Source: Hadesarchaea archaeon (GTDB lineage: Archaea; Hadarchaeota; Hadarchaeia; Hadarchaeales; Hadarchaeaceae). From it: 14,784 nt of DNA. The translations under genes and the position numbers were made by a program. The notes beneath the pieces were generated by a model that saw only the letters and a program-made list of their open reading frames with translations, was not told the DNA's origin and ran no database searches. Where the stretch lies: positions 1-14,784 of the forward strand of contig QMWE01000012.1 in NCBI GenBank assembly GCA_003661465.1, in the 5' to 3' direction. Numbering within the stretch: position 1 is the first letter of the stretch; each line of letters starts with the position of its first letter. Below are positions 1-7,499 of the stretch, piece after piece.

Positions 1-870
1 AATTGTCGGGCATGCTATCCCATGTCTGGCTCCAGCTCGGATCACGGCTCCGGCTATTGCGTCGAGCTCCGGTTCTCTTCCTGCAGAGATATCGCGCTGC
101 ATGGATGTTGTCAGAGTATCCGGCAGGGCATCGATTTGAGCCATTACCGTTTTGGGGTCAGTTTTTACACCTTCTGCGGTTGCAACCGCCGCGCCTTCAT
201 GGACGCATCCTTCCAGCTGTTTTCGCCACCAAGGATCGGATTTCACGAAACCCAGTGGATGACCGCTGGCGGAGGTGGTGCATGCGATGGCGTTGAGTCG
301 TACCAGTTTTTCCCAGAGGACGGCTGCTTCACTTTTCAGCACTTTGGCTTCGATACCAGCGTTGGAAAGCATTTTGGCGATTTCCTCCAGACGATCTGCT
401 GGCACGTCACCATCTGATGCGAGCTTGACACGTGCAAACGGCGTGCCATGGACTACCTTGTTTACACCACGTCTCGAGACCTCTATCGATATGCTTCCGG
501 CCACAACACGTTTGCCGTAATGTGCGCGGAGTATCTGCATGTGTTCCAGACCGTTCAGAAGGGGGACTATAATGGCTCCTGCGAGAAGATTCGGATCCGC
601 TTTTTTCATAGCTTCTCGCAGTGTCGTCGCTTTTGTCGTTATGAAGAGGACATCTGGTTCGTGGTCAAGTTGTACGACGGCTCTCGGATGCGCGGTAAAA
701 TTCCCAAAGGCAACGCTTTCTATCTGGATGCCCTGTTTGGAGATGACTTTTGCGGTTTCCTCTTTTGAAATGCAGGTTACCGAGATACCGCTGCGCCAGA
801 GCATCGCGGCTATAAAACCACCAACCGCACCTGGACCGAGCACCGCAGTGGAGAGTTTGCGCAACCACAT
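1..870 (-). CDS. Ketopantoate reductase-like (PanE/ApbA family) dehydrogenase, 3' end cut by window
   Basis: The reverse-strand frame is open from an ATG at 870 to the window edge (290 codons, no stop); the family is usually 290-310 residues, so little is missing. The N-terminus has a Rossmann NAD(P) loop, GPGAVG at residues 12-17. Family landmarks follow: LLNG with Asn106, LWEKL with Lys188 (the expected catalytic lysine) and Asn193, then TTSMQRD at 254-260 and PELD with Glu268, matching the conserved C-terminal Ser and Glu. Known members reduce 2-ketopantoate to pantoate with NADPH, but many paralogues act on other 2-keto or 2-hydroxy acids. As last gene of an operon with a sugar-acid dehydratase, it may act on a 2-keto acid made there; that is inference. 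It begins 30 bases after the previous stop, in the same frame. TTG at codon 3 is an alternative start, because the ribosome binding site before the ATG is weak. Confidence 0.9.
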   Translation of the reverse strand, partial: MWLRKLSTAVLGPGAVGGFIAAMLWRSGISVTCISKEETAKVISKQGIQIESVAFGNFTAHPRAVVQLDHEPDVLFITTKATTLREAMKKADPNLLAGAIIVPLLNGLEHMQILRAHYGKRVVAGSISIEVSRRGVNKVVHGTPFARVKLASDGDVPADRLEEIAKMLSNAGIEAKVLKSEAAVLWEKLVRLNAIACTTSASGHPLGFVKSDPWWRKQLEGCVHEGAAVATAEGVKTDPKTVMAQIDALPDTLTTSMQRDISAGREPELDAIAGAVIRAGARHGIACPTI

Positions 871-900
871 CCCCAGGTAATTAAATCGGCCTTTTTTGTA

Positions 901-2079
901 TTAATGTGGCTCCCATGGGTGCGCGCGGAGGACCTCCTCGTTGAGATCCGCACCCCATCCAGGTTTGGACGGTATTGAGAGGTAGCCGTTTTTGATCTTG
1001 GGTGGATCGGTCACTAGGTCATCCTTCCAGTCCACATCGTCCACATCGACTTCCAGAATCCTCAAATTCGGAACCGAGGCACAGAAGTGTGCACTTATAA
1101 GCGTCGCCAGGTGGCTGTAATGGTTGTGTGGGGCCACGTTCATCTCATACGTTTCAGCCATATCGGCGATTTTTTTGGATTGAGCAAACCCGTTCCAGAT
1201 CACGTCCACAGCTGCTATATCCATCGCGTGGAGCTCGAAAAATGGTCGATAATCGCGAGTTCCGTATAGGTCCTCACCGGAACATATCGGTGTTTTGGTG
1301 AAATTTTTTACTTTTAGGAGGGCCTTGGGCGTGTATGTGTCCAGTTCAAGCCACATTAGGTCAAATTTTTCCAATGCTTTTGCGATAAGGATATTTCCTT
1401 CGGTTTTGAAGTTGAAGTTAAGGTCAAGGCATATATCAACTTTTTTTCCAACACCCTCGCGGAGGGCCTCGATGAAGGTCTCTAACGCTCCGATTATCTC
1501 TCGGCTGACATTTAGGGCCGTGCTCCCGCTTTCCCTTTTGAACCCCTGCATCAGCACGTAAGGCGGTTTTTTGAGTATTATGATATTTGTCTTCAGCGCC
1601 GTGAATCCCCTGCGGACGACCTCCCTCCCGAGTTTTACCACATCCTCGCGCGTCCTTATCGGTGGTGTGCCGATTACCTTTCCAGAACGAACCCGAGTGG
1701 TTCCACAGTGCGACCAGTACACCCGAACTTGATCTCGGATGGGTCCTCCGAACAATTCGTAGACGGGAACGCCAAGTGCTTTTGCCTTTATGTCGAGCAA
1801 TGCGTTTTCGATGCCACCTATGGCCTTTTGGATCACGCTTCCCGGGCTCTGTCGGGTTGCTCTGTACATGTCCCAGTACAGCTTTTCCACCGCTCTTGGG
1901 TCCTGTCCCACTAATAGAGGTTCTAAATCTTTGACGCATCCCGCTATACCTCTGGGCGACCCGTGTGAGTCAGTACATTCACTGTATCCCACAACACCAT
2001 CATCGGTGGATATCTTGATGAAAGACCATGGTCTCCAGCCGGCGTAGCAGTGAAGCGTTTCCACTTTGGTTATTTTCAT
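901..2079 (-). CDS. Enolase-superfamily (mandelate racemase/muconate lactonizing) protein, probable acid-sugar dehydratase
   Basis: This 392-residue protein has the usual length and two-domain plan: an alpha+beta capping domain (about 1-125) and a (beta/alpha)7beta barrel. The Mg2+ ligands are visible as Asp219 (LDLNFN), Glu245 (WLELD) and Glu269 (SGEDLYG). His318 in VAPHNH fits the barrel-end catalytic His of galactonate dehydratase-type members, and Lys163 (ALKTN) sits where second-strand lysines occur. Galactonate dehydratase has His two residues after the first Asp; here it is Asn221. Family members take a proton alpha to a carboxylate, mostly dehydrating aldonic acids to 2-keto-3-deoxy acids. 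The substrate cannot be read from sequence. Its ATG overlaps the transketolase stop as ATGA, suggesting translational coupling, with GGTG upstream. Racemase or epimerase activity is also possible. Confidence 0.9.
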   Translation of the reverse strand: MKITKVETLHCYAGWRPWSFIKISTDDGVVGYSECTDSHGSPRGIAGCVKDLEPLLVGQDPRAVEKLYWDMYRATRQSPGSVIQKAIGGIENALLDIKAKALGVPVYELFGGPIRDQVRVYWSHCGTTRVRSGKVIGTPPIRTREDVVKLGREVVRRGFTALKTNIIILKKPPYVLMQGFKRESGSTALNVSREIIGALETFIEALREGVGKKVDICLDLNFNFKTEGNILIAKALEKFDLMWLELDTYTPKALLKVKNFTKTPICSGEDLYGTRDYRPFFELHAMDIAAVDVIWNGFAQSKKIADMAETYEMNVAPHNHYSHLATLISAHFCASVPNLRILEVDVDDVDWKDDLVTDPPKIKNGYLSIPSKPGWGADLNEEVLRAHPWEPH

Positions 2080-4031
2080 GGCGTTGCACCTGCGTACCGT
2101 ACCTTCTTTCTGATCTTGTCGGCCATACTTAATGAGTCTATACCAAAATACCTGAGCACCTCGTCAGCGTCTCCTGAACGTCCATATCCCTTGACTCCCA
2201 TGATGCAAAAGTCCACATCTCTAGAACTTTTCGTGGATAACGCACGAAGGATGCTCTCAGATTGGCCTCCAATTTCCGAATGGTTTTCAACACAAAATAC
2301 GTGTTTGATGTCACCGATCGTGTCTACAACCCATTTTTCATCTACGGGGTTCATCCAAGGAAGATTTACCACTTTTATGTCTATGTTTTCCTTTCTCAAC
2401 AAATCCCTCGCTAAGAGTACCTCGGATAGCAGTAGGGGTCCATATCCAAAAACAACTGCGTCGGATCCATCAGCTATGGTCACCCCTTTGCCAACCCTTA
2501 CCTCGTAATCGGATGGCAGCTGGACTGGTACTTTCGGCGCGGGATGTTCAAGACGTATGTAGAAGCTCTGGTCCATTTTGAATACGGCAAGTTCCATAAT
2601 CCCGCGTAACTCTTTAGCGTTGCAGGGGTCGCATATCAGCATGTCCGGTATCGCCCTCATGAGCGAGATATCCCTAATCCCCTGATGTGACTTTCCGGGT
2701 TTTGCTGGGATTATCCCGGCCAGATGGCCGACATAGATGATTTTTGTACCCTCCGAGGCGTTGTTGAAGATCTGCTCATTGGCCCTGGAAGTCAAAAACG
2801 CTGCATAGGTGTTCACGATCGGTAGCTTTCCGGCCAGGGCGAGTCCCCCTGCCATAGAAACCATGTCTTGTTCGGCGATGCCAACTTCGATAAATCGTTC
2901 CGGATATGTAAATTGGAATTTTCTCAGACCACATGATTCGGCGAGGTCAGCATCCAGCACGACTAAGTTTTTCTGTTTTCCCCCGATGTCGACGAGTAGG
3001 TCCGAAAAAATTTCCAAGAGGGATTTCCCCTCCAGTTTTGGGATCTCCTCAGCGAAATGTTCCGGACATACGGGCAGGTCAAATCCAATTTTACATTTGT
3101 TTGTTTTCCGGCTGATCCTAGACATTATCTCGTTCCACGCAGTGACGTATTCCTTTTTGTTCGGAAGTTTGTCGTGCCATTTGTAGAATCCTCCACCCTT
3201 CTTCAGGGCCTTTGGATGTTCCATGAACGAAACACCTCTTCCTTTGGTCGTATCGATGATCAGCGCTTTCGGCTTTTTCTTCACTCTTTTGAGGTGTTTA
3301 AAGGCACGCAGAATCTCTTTCATGTCGTGTCCGTTGATCACCTTGACGTGCCATCCGAACGATCTCAGTTTGGATTCGATTGGAGATACATCTAGAATTT
3401 TTGAGACCCGCATATCCGTCTGGACCCGATTTCTGTCGATGATCAAGTACAGGTTGTCCAGCTTCCAGAAACCTGCGGATTGAATGGCTTCCCAGTTTTG
3501 CCCTTCCTGCAACTCTCCATCCCCGATCATGACGAATGCGGAGGATTTCATGCCGTCGAATCTCTGTGCCCAGGCAAAACCTCTTGCCTTGGATATCCCC
3601 ATACCCAGCGACCCAGTATTAGACTCCACACCTGGAACGGATAGTTCTGCATGGCCTTCCAGACCGCCGAGTCTTCTGAAAGTGGACAGTTTTTCAGTTG
3701 GAATGAATCCTCTGGATGCCAGCACTGCGTAAAGAGCGGCCGCCGCGTGCCCCTTGGAGAGGATAAATATGTCCCTGTCCTTTCGTTTGGGCTGTAAGGG
3801 GTCGATCCTCATGATGTGGTGGTAGAGAGCAGTAAGGAGCTCCACCGCGCTGAAAGAAGCCCCAATGTGGCCCGAACGTGCTTTCATTATGGTGGTGAGT
3901 GCATTCAACCTCACCATGTCCGCGACCACCGCGAGACGCTCGTGCAATGTCAACTTTCTACAATCCATTACTTTTTCAAAATCCGACTTTTCGAAGAAGA
4001 ACTTGGCATCAGTCCTTCTGGAATTGGACAT
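2076..4031 (-). CDS. tkt: Transketolase, both halves in one chain
   Basis: A thiamine-diphosphate enzyme that moves two-carbon ketol units between sugar phosphates or related sugars. Counting from the ATG at 4031 it has 651 residues. The N-terminal half (about 1-305) has SGHIG near 53-57 and the ThDP-Mg motif GDG at 170-172 ending in DRN with Asn201, followed by VQTD. The C-terminal half (about 337-651) has the catalytic Glu387 in GIAEQD and KSHQ at 447-450. The DRN-VQTD style is that of split archaeal/bacterial TktN proteins, yet here TktN and TktC are continuous. The frame is open upstream to 4085, but 4031 is preferred: it has GGGGGTG about 8 bases before it and leaves only a 23 base overlap with the aldehyde dehydrogenase. 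The locus suggests a specialised role in glycan-sugar or sugar-acid chemistry rather than the pentose phosphate pathway; that is inference. Confidence 0.92.
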   Translation of the reverse strand: MSNSRRTDAKFFFEKSDFEKVMDCRKLTLHERLAVVADMVRLNALTTIMKARSGHIGASFSAVELLTALYHHIMRIDPLQPKRKDRDIFILSKGHAAAALYAVLASRGFIPTEKLSTFRRLGGLEGHAELSVPGVESNTGSLGMGISKARGFAWAQRFDGMKSSAFVMIGDGELQEGQNWEAIQSAGFWKLDNLYLIIDRNRVQTDMRVSKILDVSPIESKLRSFGWHVKVINGHDMKEILRAFKHLKRVKKKPKALIIDTTKGRGVSFMEHPKALKKGGGFYKWHDKLPNKKEYVTAWNEIMSRISRKTNKCKIGFDLPVCPEHFAEEIPKLEGKSLLEIFSDLLVDIGGKQKNLVVLDADLAESCGLRKFQFTYPERFIEVGIAEQDMVSMAGGLALAGKLPIVNTYAAFLTSRANEQIFNNASEGTKIIYVGHLAGIIPAKPGKSHQGIRDISLMRAIPDMLICDPCNAKELRGIMELAVFKMDQSFYIRLEHPAPKVPVQLPSDYEVRVGKGVTIADGSDAVVFGYGPLLLSEVLLARDLLRKENIDIKVVNLPWMNPVDEKWVVDTIGDIKHVFCVENHSEIGGQSESILRALSTKSSRDVDFCIMGVKGYGRSGDADEVLRYFGIDSLSMADKIRKKVRYAGATP

Positions 4032-5496
4032 TTTGGACACCCCCACTGTAGTCCACATAGATGGTCTTCCACTCCGAAAATACATCTAGGGCAGCTTTTC
4101 CTACTTCCCTATGTCCGTTTCCGGACATCTTCACGCCTCCGAATGGGAGGTGGACCTCTGAACCGAACGTGGGGGCGTTGACGTAACAAACCCCTGCTTC
4201 CATACGGTCGATGGCACCCATGGCCCGCGCGACATCTTTCGTGAATATGGAGGCTGATAGGCCGTACTCGGTGGAGTTGTGTACTTTTATTGCTTCCTCG
4301 AGGGAGTTAACCTTGAGGACCACCAGTACTGGACCAAAGATTTCTTCCCTTGCGATCACCATATCCGGTCTGACCTCTGTGAAGATGGTTGGTTCAAAGT
4401 AGAATCCTTTCGAGTAGACTCCAGTGGTCAATCTGCTACCACCCAGCAGTAGTTTTGCCCCTTCCTTCTTTCCGATTTCCACGTATTTCATGACCCTGTT
4501 GAGCTGTTTTTCGTTGATCATCGGGCACACATCGGTGGATTCGTCGTCACCTGGGCCAACTCTCAATTTCTTTGTTTTTTCGACCAGTTTTTCGATGAAC
4601 TCATCATAGATCGCTGCGTGGACTATCGCTCGGCTTGTGGCTGTGCAGCGCTGTCCTGCCACCGTAAAGGCACCGCGGACTATACTATCCACGGCTAGCT
4701 CCAGATCGCAGTCCTCCATTACGATGCTCGCGTTCTTTCCACCCAGTTCCAGAGAAACCTTTGTCAAGCGTTCTCCGCATAATGTTGCTATCTTCCTACC
4801 GACTTCGCTCGAACCGGTGAACGAGATCAGGTCGATGTTCTCGTGTCTGACGAGCGCCTCTCCGGCCTCCTCTCCCAGTCCGTGTACCAGATTCAACACA
4901 CCACCTGGCAGGCCAGCTTCGCTCATTATCTCTACAAAATTATTTGCGGTCTCTGGAGTATCTTCGGCCGGTTTCAAAACTACGGTATTGCCACATATAA
5001 GCGCTGGACACACCTTCCAGCTGATGAGTGAAAGAGGAAAATTCCACGGGGTGATGATGCCGCATACACCAACTGGGTACCTTTTGGTCATGGCCAGCCG
5101 ATTTGGCAGTTCGGAGTAAGTTGTCTCACCGTAGAGTCTTCTCCCTTCCCCAGCCATGAAGTAGCACATGTCCACCGCGGCCTTTACCTCTCCAAGCGCT
5201 TCGTTCATGGTCTTACCCACCTCTTTCACGAGGGTTCGGGCCAGTTCGGTTTTTTTCTCTGACATTATCCTTCCCGCCTCGAAGAGGATTCTTCCTCTAG
5301 AGGGCGGGGTTACCTTCGACCACCCCTTCAACGCCTTTCTAGCGGCTTGGACAGCAAGGTCTACATCTTGAGGACCCGATCTCGGAAAGGTGCTCAGGAT
5401 CTCATCCTTATTCGCTGGGTTCACGTTGTCGAATGTTTCTCCAGAAGTGGAATCCATCCATTTTCCATCGATGAAGTTACGGAAATTTTGGGACAT
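4009..5496 (-). CDS. NAD(P)-dependent aldehyde dehydrogenase, semialdehyde dehydrogenase-like
   Basis: This complete 495-residue ALDH-superfamily enzyme would oxidise an aldehyde to the acid with NAD(P)+ in the cytoplasm. Catalytic and cofactor residues are all present: Asn152 in TPWNFPL, Lys175 in VLKPAED, the FTGSSEVG loop at 226-233, general base Glu250 in LELGGKN, nucleophile Cys284 in GQRCTA, and Glu385 in EEIFGP. The C-terminal PFGGVKMSGNG is typical of the 2-ketoglutarate semialdehyde and related semialdehyde dehydrogenase groups, so a sugar-acid-derived semialdehyde is a fair guess, but substrate specificity cannot be read here. The ATG has a strong GGAGG site about 11 bases upstream and lies 18 bases after the SDR stop. 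The 3' end overlaps the transketolase start by 23 bases, supporting one transcript. Confidence 0.95.
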   Translation of the reverse strand: MSQNFRNFIDGKWMDSTSGETFDNVNPANKDEILSTFPRSGPQDVDLAVQAARKALKGWSKVTPPSRGRILFEAGRIMSEKKTELARTLVKEVGKTMNEALGEVKAAVDMCYFMAGEGRRLYGETTYSELPNRLAMTKRYPVGVCGIITPWNFPLSLISWKVCPALICGNTVVLKPAEDTPETANNFVEIMSEAGLPGGVLNLVHGLGEEAGEALVRHENIDLISFTGSSEVGRKIATLCGERLTKVSLELGGKNASIVMEDCDLELAVDSIVRGAFTVAGQRCTATSRAIVHAAIYDEFIEKLVEKTKKLRVGPGDDESTDVCPMINEKQLNRVMKYVEIGKKEGAKLLLGGSRLTTGVYSKGFYFEPTIFTEVRPDMVIAREEIFGPVLVVLKVNSLEEAIKVHNSTEYGLSASIFTKDVARAMGAIDRMEAGVCYVNAPTFGSEVHLPFGGVKMSGNGHREVGKAALDVFSEWKTIYVDYSGGVQNVQFQKD

Positions 5497-5514
5497 GTAT
5501 CAAATCCTCCACGT

Positions 5515-6342
5515 TCACCAAGCTGTGTAACCTCCATCTATTACTAAATTGGCTCCGGTCATATAGGAGGAAGCATTTGAGGCGAGAAAGAGGATCGCCC
5601 CATTGTACTCGTCACGTTTTGCCATTCTGCCCAATGGGACGCGGGATGAATAATTCTTGACGAACTCATCATCCTGATTGTTGAACACCCCCCCGAAAAT
5701 GAGACAGTTGACCCGAATGTTCTTCTTCGCCCAGTATGTGGCCAAGTACCGCGTCAAATTTGAGATGGCTCCCTTGCTGATACAATAGGAGGCAGGTTTG
5801 ATGAATGTCCCTTTTTTCTCCTTTCTTATGTAGATCCTCTGATCCGGGGAGACTTCTCCATAAATCGATGAGATGTTTATGATGCTTCCTCCTTCGCCTT
5901 TGGCCATGGCATCTCCGATAACTTGACAGCACAGCAACGTTCCTTTCACGTTTACATCCATGATCTTTTCGAACAGTTCTTCCGGGTATTCTTCAAATGA
6001 GGTATTTCCCTTGGTATAACTCGGCGGGATATCCACGGCAGCAGCGTTGACCAAGATGTGGGGTGGACCCCATCTTTTGACCACGTTTTTGAGCGCACTT
6101 TTTATGAGATCTTTGCATGTCACATCTACCTTGTAAGGTACCACGCGGTCATCCTTTAGTATGCGCTCAAATTCCTTTGGATATTTATCCACGTTTAGAT
6201 CAAATATCGCCACTTTTGCGTTGGCATCCCGCAGGGCTTTCACAAATTCCCTGCCGAGCAGCCCCATCCCGCCGGTCACTATGGCCACTTTTCCATCGAG
6301 TCCAAATATTTTTTTTAGTCCATCCCCGTCTCGTTTTGACAA
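5515..6342 (-). CDS. Short-chain dehydrogenase/reductase, PtmA/FlmA-like
   Basis: A classical SDR of 275 residues: cofactor loop TGGMGLLG at 23-30, NAAA at 99-102, catalytic Ser158 in the NISSIYG stretch, and Tyr186/Lys190 (YCISK). Asp48 at the end of the second strand (AIFDLN) favours NAD(H) over NADP(H). The SSIYG-x-x-xPD segment, the GGVFNNQ loop and the IDGGYTAW ending resemble SDRs beside neuB-type genes in flagellin and nonulosonate loci (PtmA, FlmA); this rests on remembered family features, not a search. It is first in the five-gene operon and divergent from neuB across 101 bases, so a role in forming a precursor sugar is plausible. The start is TTG at 6342: it is the only sensible start before the Rossmann strand, with GAGGG about 9-13 bases upstream. 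A gluconate 5-dehydrogenase-like activity is an alternative. Confidence 0.92.
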   Translation of the reverse strand: MSKRDGDGLKKIFGLDGKVAIVTGGMGLLGREFVKALRDANAKVAIFDLNVDKYPKEFERILKDDRVVPYKVDVTCKDLIKSALKNVVKRWGPPHILVNAAAVDIPPSYTKGNTSFEEYPEELFEKIMDVNVKGTLLCCQVIGDAMAKGEGGSIINISSIYGEVSPDQRIYIRKEKKGTFIKPASYCISKGAISNLTRYLATYWAKKNIRVNCLIFGGVFNNQDDEFVKNYSSRVPLGRMAKRDEYNGAILFLASNASSYMTGANLVIDGGYTAW

Positions 6343-6443
6343 TTCACTACCCTCAAAAACATACCCATCTCTAGAGAATAAGAATTTTGCTCATGCTCAT
6401 TTTATGCATACATTTTTTAAGTTTCCACTTGGATGGTGTTTAG
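6343..6443. promoter_or_regulatory. Divergent promoter region between the SDR operon and neuB
   Basis: This spacer must carry start signals for both directions. For neuB, the AT-rich TTTTATGCATA at 6400-6410 lies 34-44 bases before the ATG, a good place for an archaeal TATA box with a short leader, and GGTG at about 6434-6437 is the ribosome binding site. The perfect 10 base palindrome TCTCTAGAGA at 6368-6377, and a tandem TGCTCA at 6388-6399, lie between the two probable start sites and could bind a regulator shared by both units. For the SDR the TATA-like signal (around 6378-6386 on the minus strand) is weak. All are read by eye. Confidence 0.45.
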
Positions 6444-7493
6444 ATGAAAGAGGTCAAAATCGGAAGCAAATATGTGGGCGATGACCATCCTTGCTATATA
6501 GTGGCGGAGATAGGAAACAACCACAATGGTCAGCTCGAGATAGCAAAGAAGCTGATAGAGGCAGCAGAGGAGTGTGGGGCCGACGCTGTAAAGCTCCAGA
6601 AACGAGACATAGACTGTTTGATGACGAAGGAACTCAAAAATACCCCCTATCAAAAGTACGACTCGTTCGGCCCAACCTACGGAAAACACCGTGAAAAACT
6701 TGAGCTGTCTAAAGAGGACTGGCAGAGATTGTTTAATTTTGCAAAAAAACTTGGAGTGGACTTTTATGCGACTCCGTTTGATTTCAAGAGTGTTGACTTT
6801 TTGGATGAGCTTGGCATTCCCTGTTTCAAAATAGCTTCATTTGACGTCACTAATCTCCCGTTGATCGATTACATCTGCAAAAAGGGAAAGCCGGTCATAC
6901 TTTCCACAGGGATGTGCACTTGGGACGAACTTGACGAAGCTGTTGAGATCATTCGAAAAAACGGAAACGATTTTGTTTTACTTCACTGTGTTTCTGCCTA
7001 TCCCTTCGATAATCATCTTGCAAACCTACGCATGATTCAAAAACTCAAAGAGAGATACGATGTTCCGGTTGGATACTCGGGCCATGAGAAGTCCGGGTTT
7101 GCTGTTTCCTTGGGCGCTAGATTGGTGGGGGCATGCATGATAGAACGCCACTTTACCTTGGATCGTACTATGATGGGTCCGGATCACGCTGCCTCTCTGG
7201 AACCGAGAGGTCTGACAGAGCTTGTGATAAACATCCGAAAGCTGGAGAAGGCGTTGGGTGATGGAGTCAAGAGAATTTTGGACATCGAGGAGCCGATCAG
7301 GAAAAAGATGATGAAGAGTGTGGTTAGCACCAGGGACATAAAGGCAGGCGAGGTGATCAAGAGGGAAGACCTCACGGTGAAATGTCCCGGCACCGGCTTG
7401 AAGCCAAAGTACATAGACGTGCTGGTGGGAAAAGTAGCTAAAAAGGACATACCGGAAGATACAATAGTCCCTGTGGAAGCGTTAAACTGGTAA
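6444..7493 (+). CDS. neuB: N-acetylneuraminate synthase-family nonulosonate synthase (NeuB-like)
   Basis: This 349-residue protein has the two NeuB domains: a TIM barrel (about 1-270) and a C-terminal antifreeze-like SAF domain (about 288-349). Landmarks are VAEIGNNHNG at 20-29, DAVKLQKRD at 47-55, SFGPTYGKHRE at 74-84, STGM at 154-157, HCVSAYP at 181-187, GYSGH with His214 and IERHF with His236; those two histidines match the Mn2+ ligands of characterised NeuB. GPDHAASLEP at 245-254 is also a family signature. Such enzymes condense phosphoenolpyruvate with ManNAc, its 6-phosphate, a 2,4-diacetamido hexose or mannose-6-phosphate to give nine-carbon acid sugars. Which one is made here is not decidable, but a neighbouring KdsC-like phosphatase would suit a 9-phosphate product. 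The ATG has GGTG six bases upstream. The 3' end converges on the phosphatase with a six base gap. Confidence 0.95.
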   Translation: MKEVKIGSKYVGDDHPCYIVAEIGNNHNGQLEIAKKLIEAAEECGADAVKLQKRDIDCLMTKELKNTPYQKYDSFGPTYGKHREKLELSKEDWQRLFNFAKKLGVDFYATPFDFKSVDFLDELGIPCFKIASFDVTNLPLIDYICKKGKPVILSTGMCTWDELDEAVEIIRKNGNDFVLLHCVSAYPFDNHLANLRMIQKLKERYDVPVGYSGHEKSGFAVSLGARLVGACMIERHFTLDRTMMGPDHAASLEPRGLTELVINIRKLEKALGDGVKRILDIEEPIRKKMMKSVVSTRDIKAGEVIKREDLTVKCPGTGLKPKYIDVLVGKVAKKDIPEDTIVPVEALNW

Positions 7494-7499
7494 TAAATG

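Noticed and set aside
3..880. Several plus-strand open frames of 80-130 codons and a minus-strand frame at 665-868 near the left edge
   Set aside because: They lie over the ketopantoate-reductase-like gene, whose minus-strand frame is open for 290 codons with all family motifs; the others give Arg/Ser/Phe-rich shadow peptides.
1436..1939. Minus-strand 167-codon open frame
   Set aside because: Frame-shifted shadow of the enolase-superfamily gene; the peptide is rich in Arg, Gly and His and has no recognisable motif.
4032..4085. Upstream extension of the transketolase to 4085
   Set aside because: It would overlap the aldehyde dehydrogenase by 77 bases and has no ribosome binding site as good as the GGGGGTG before 4031.
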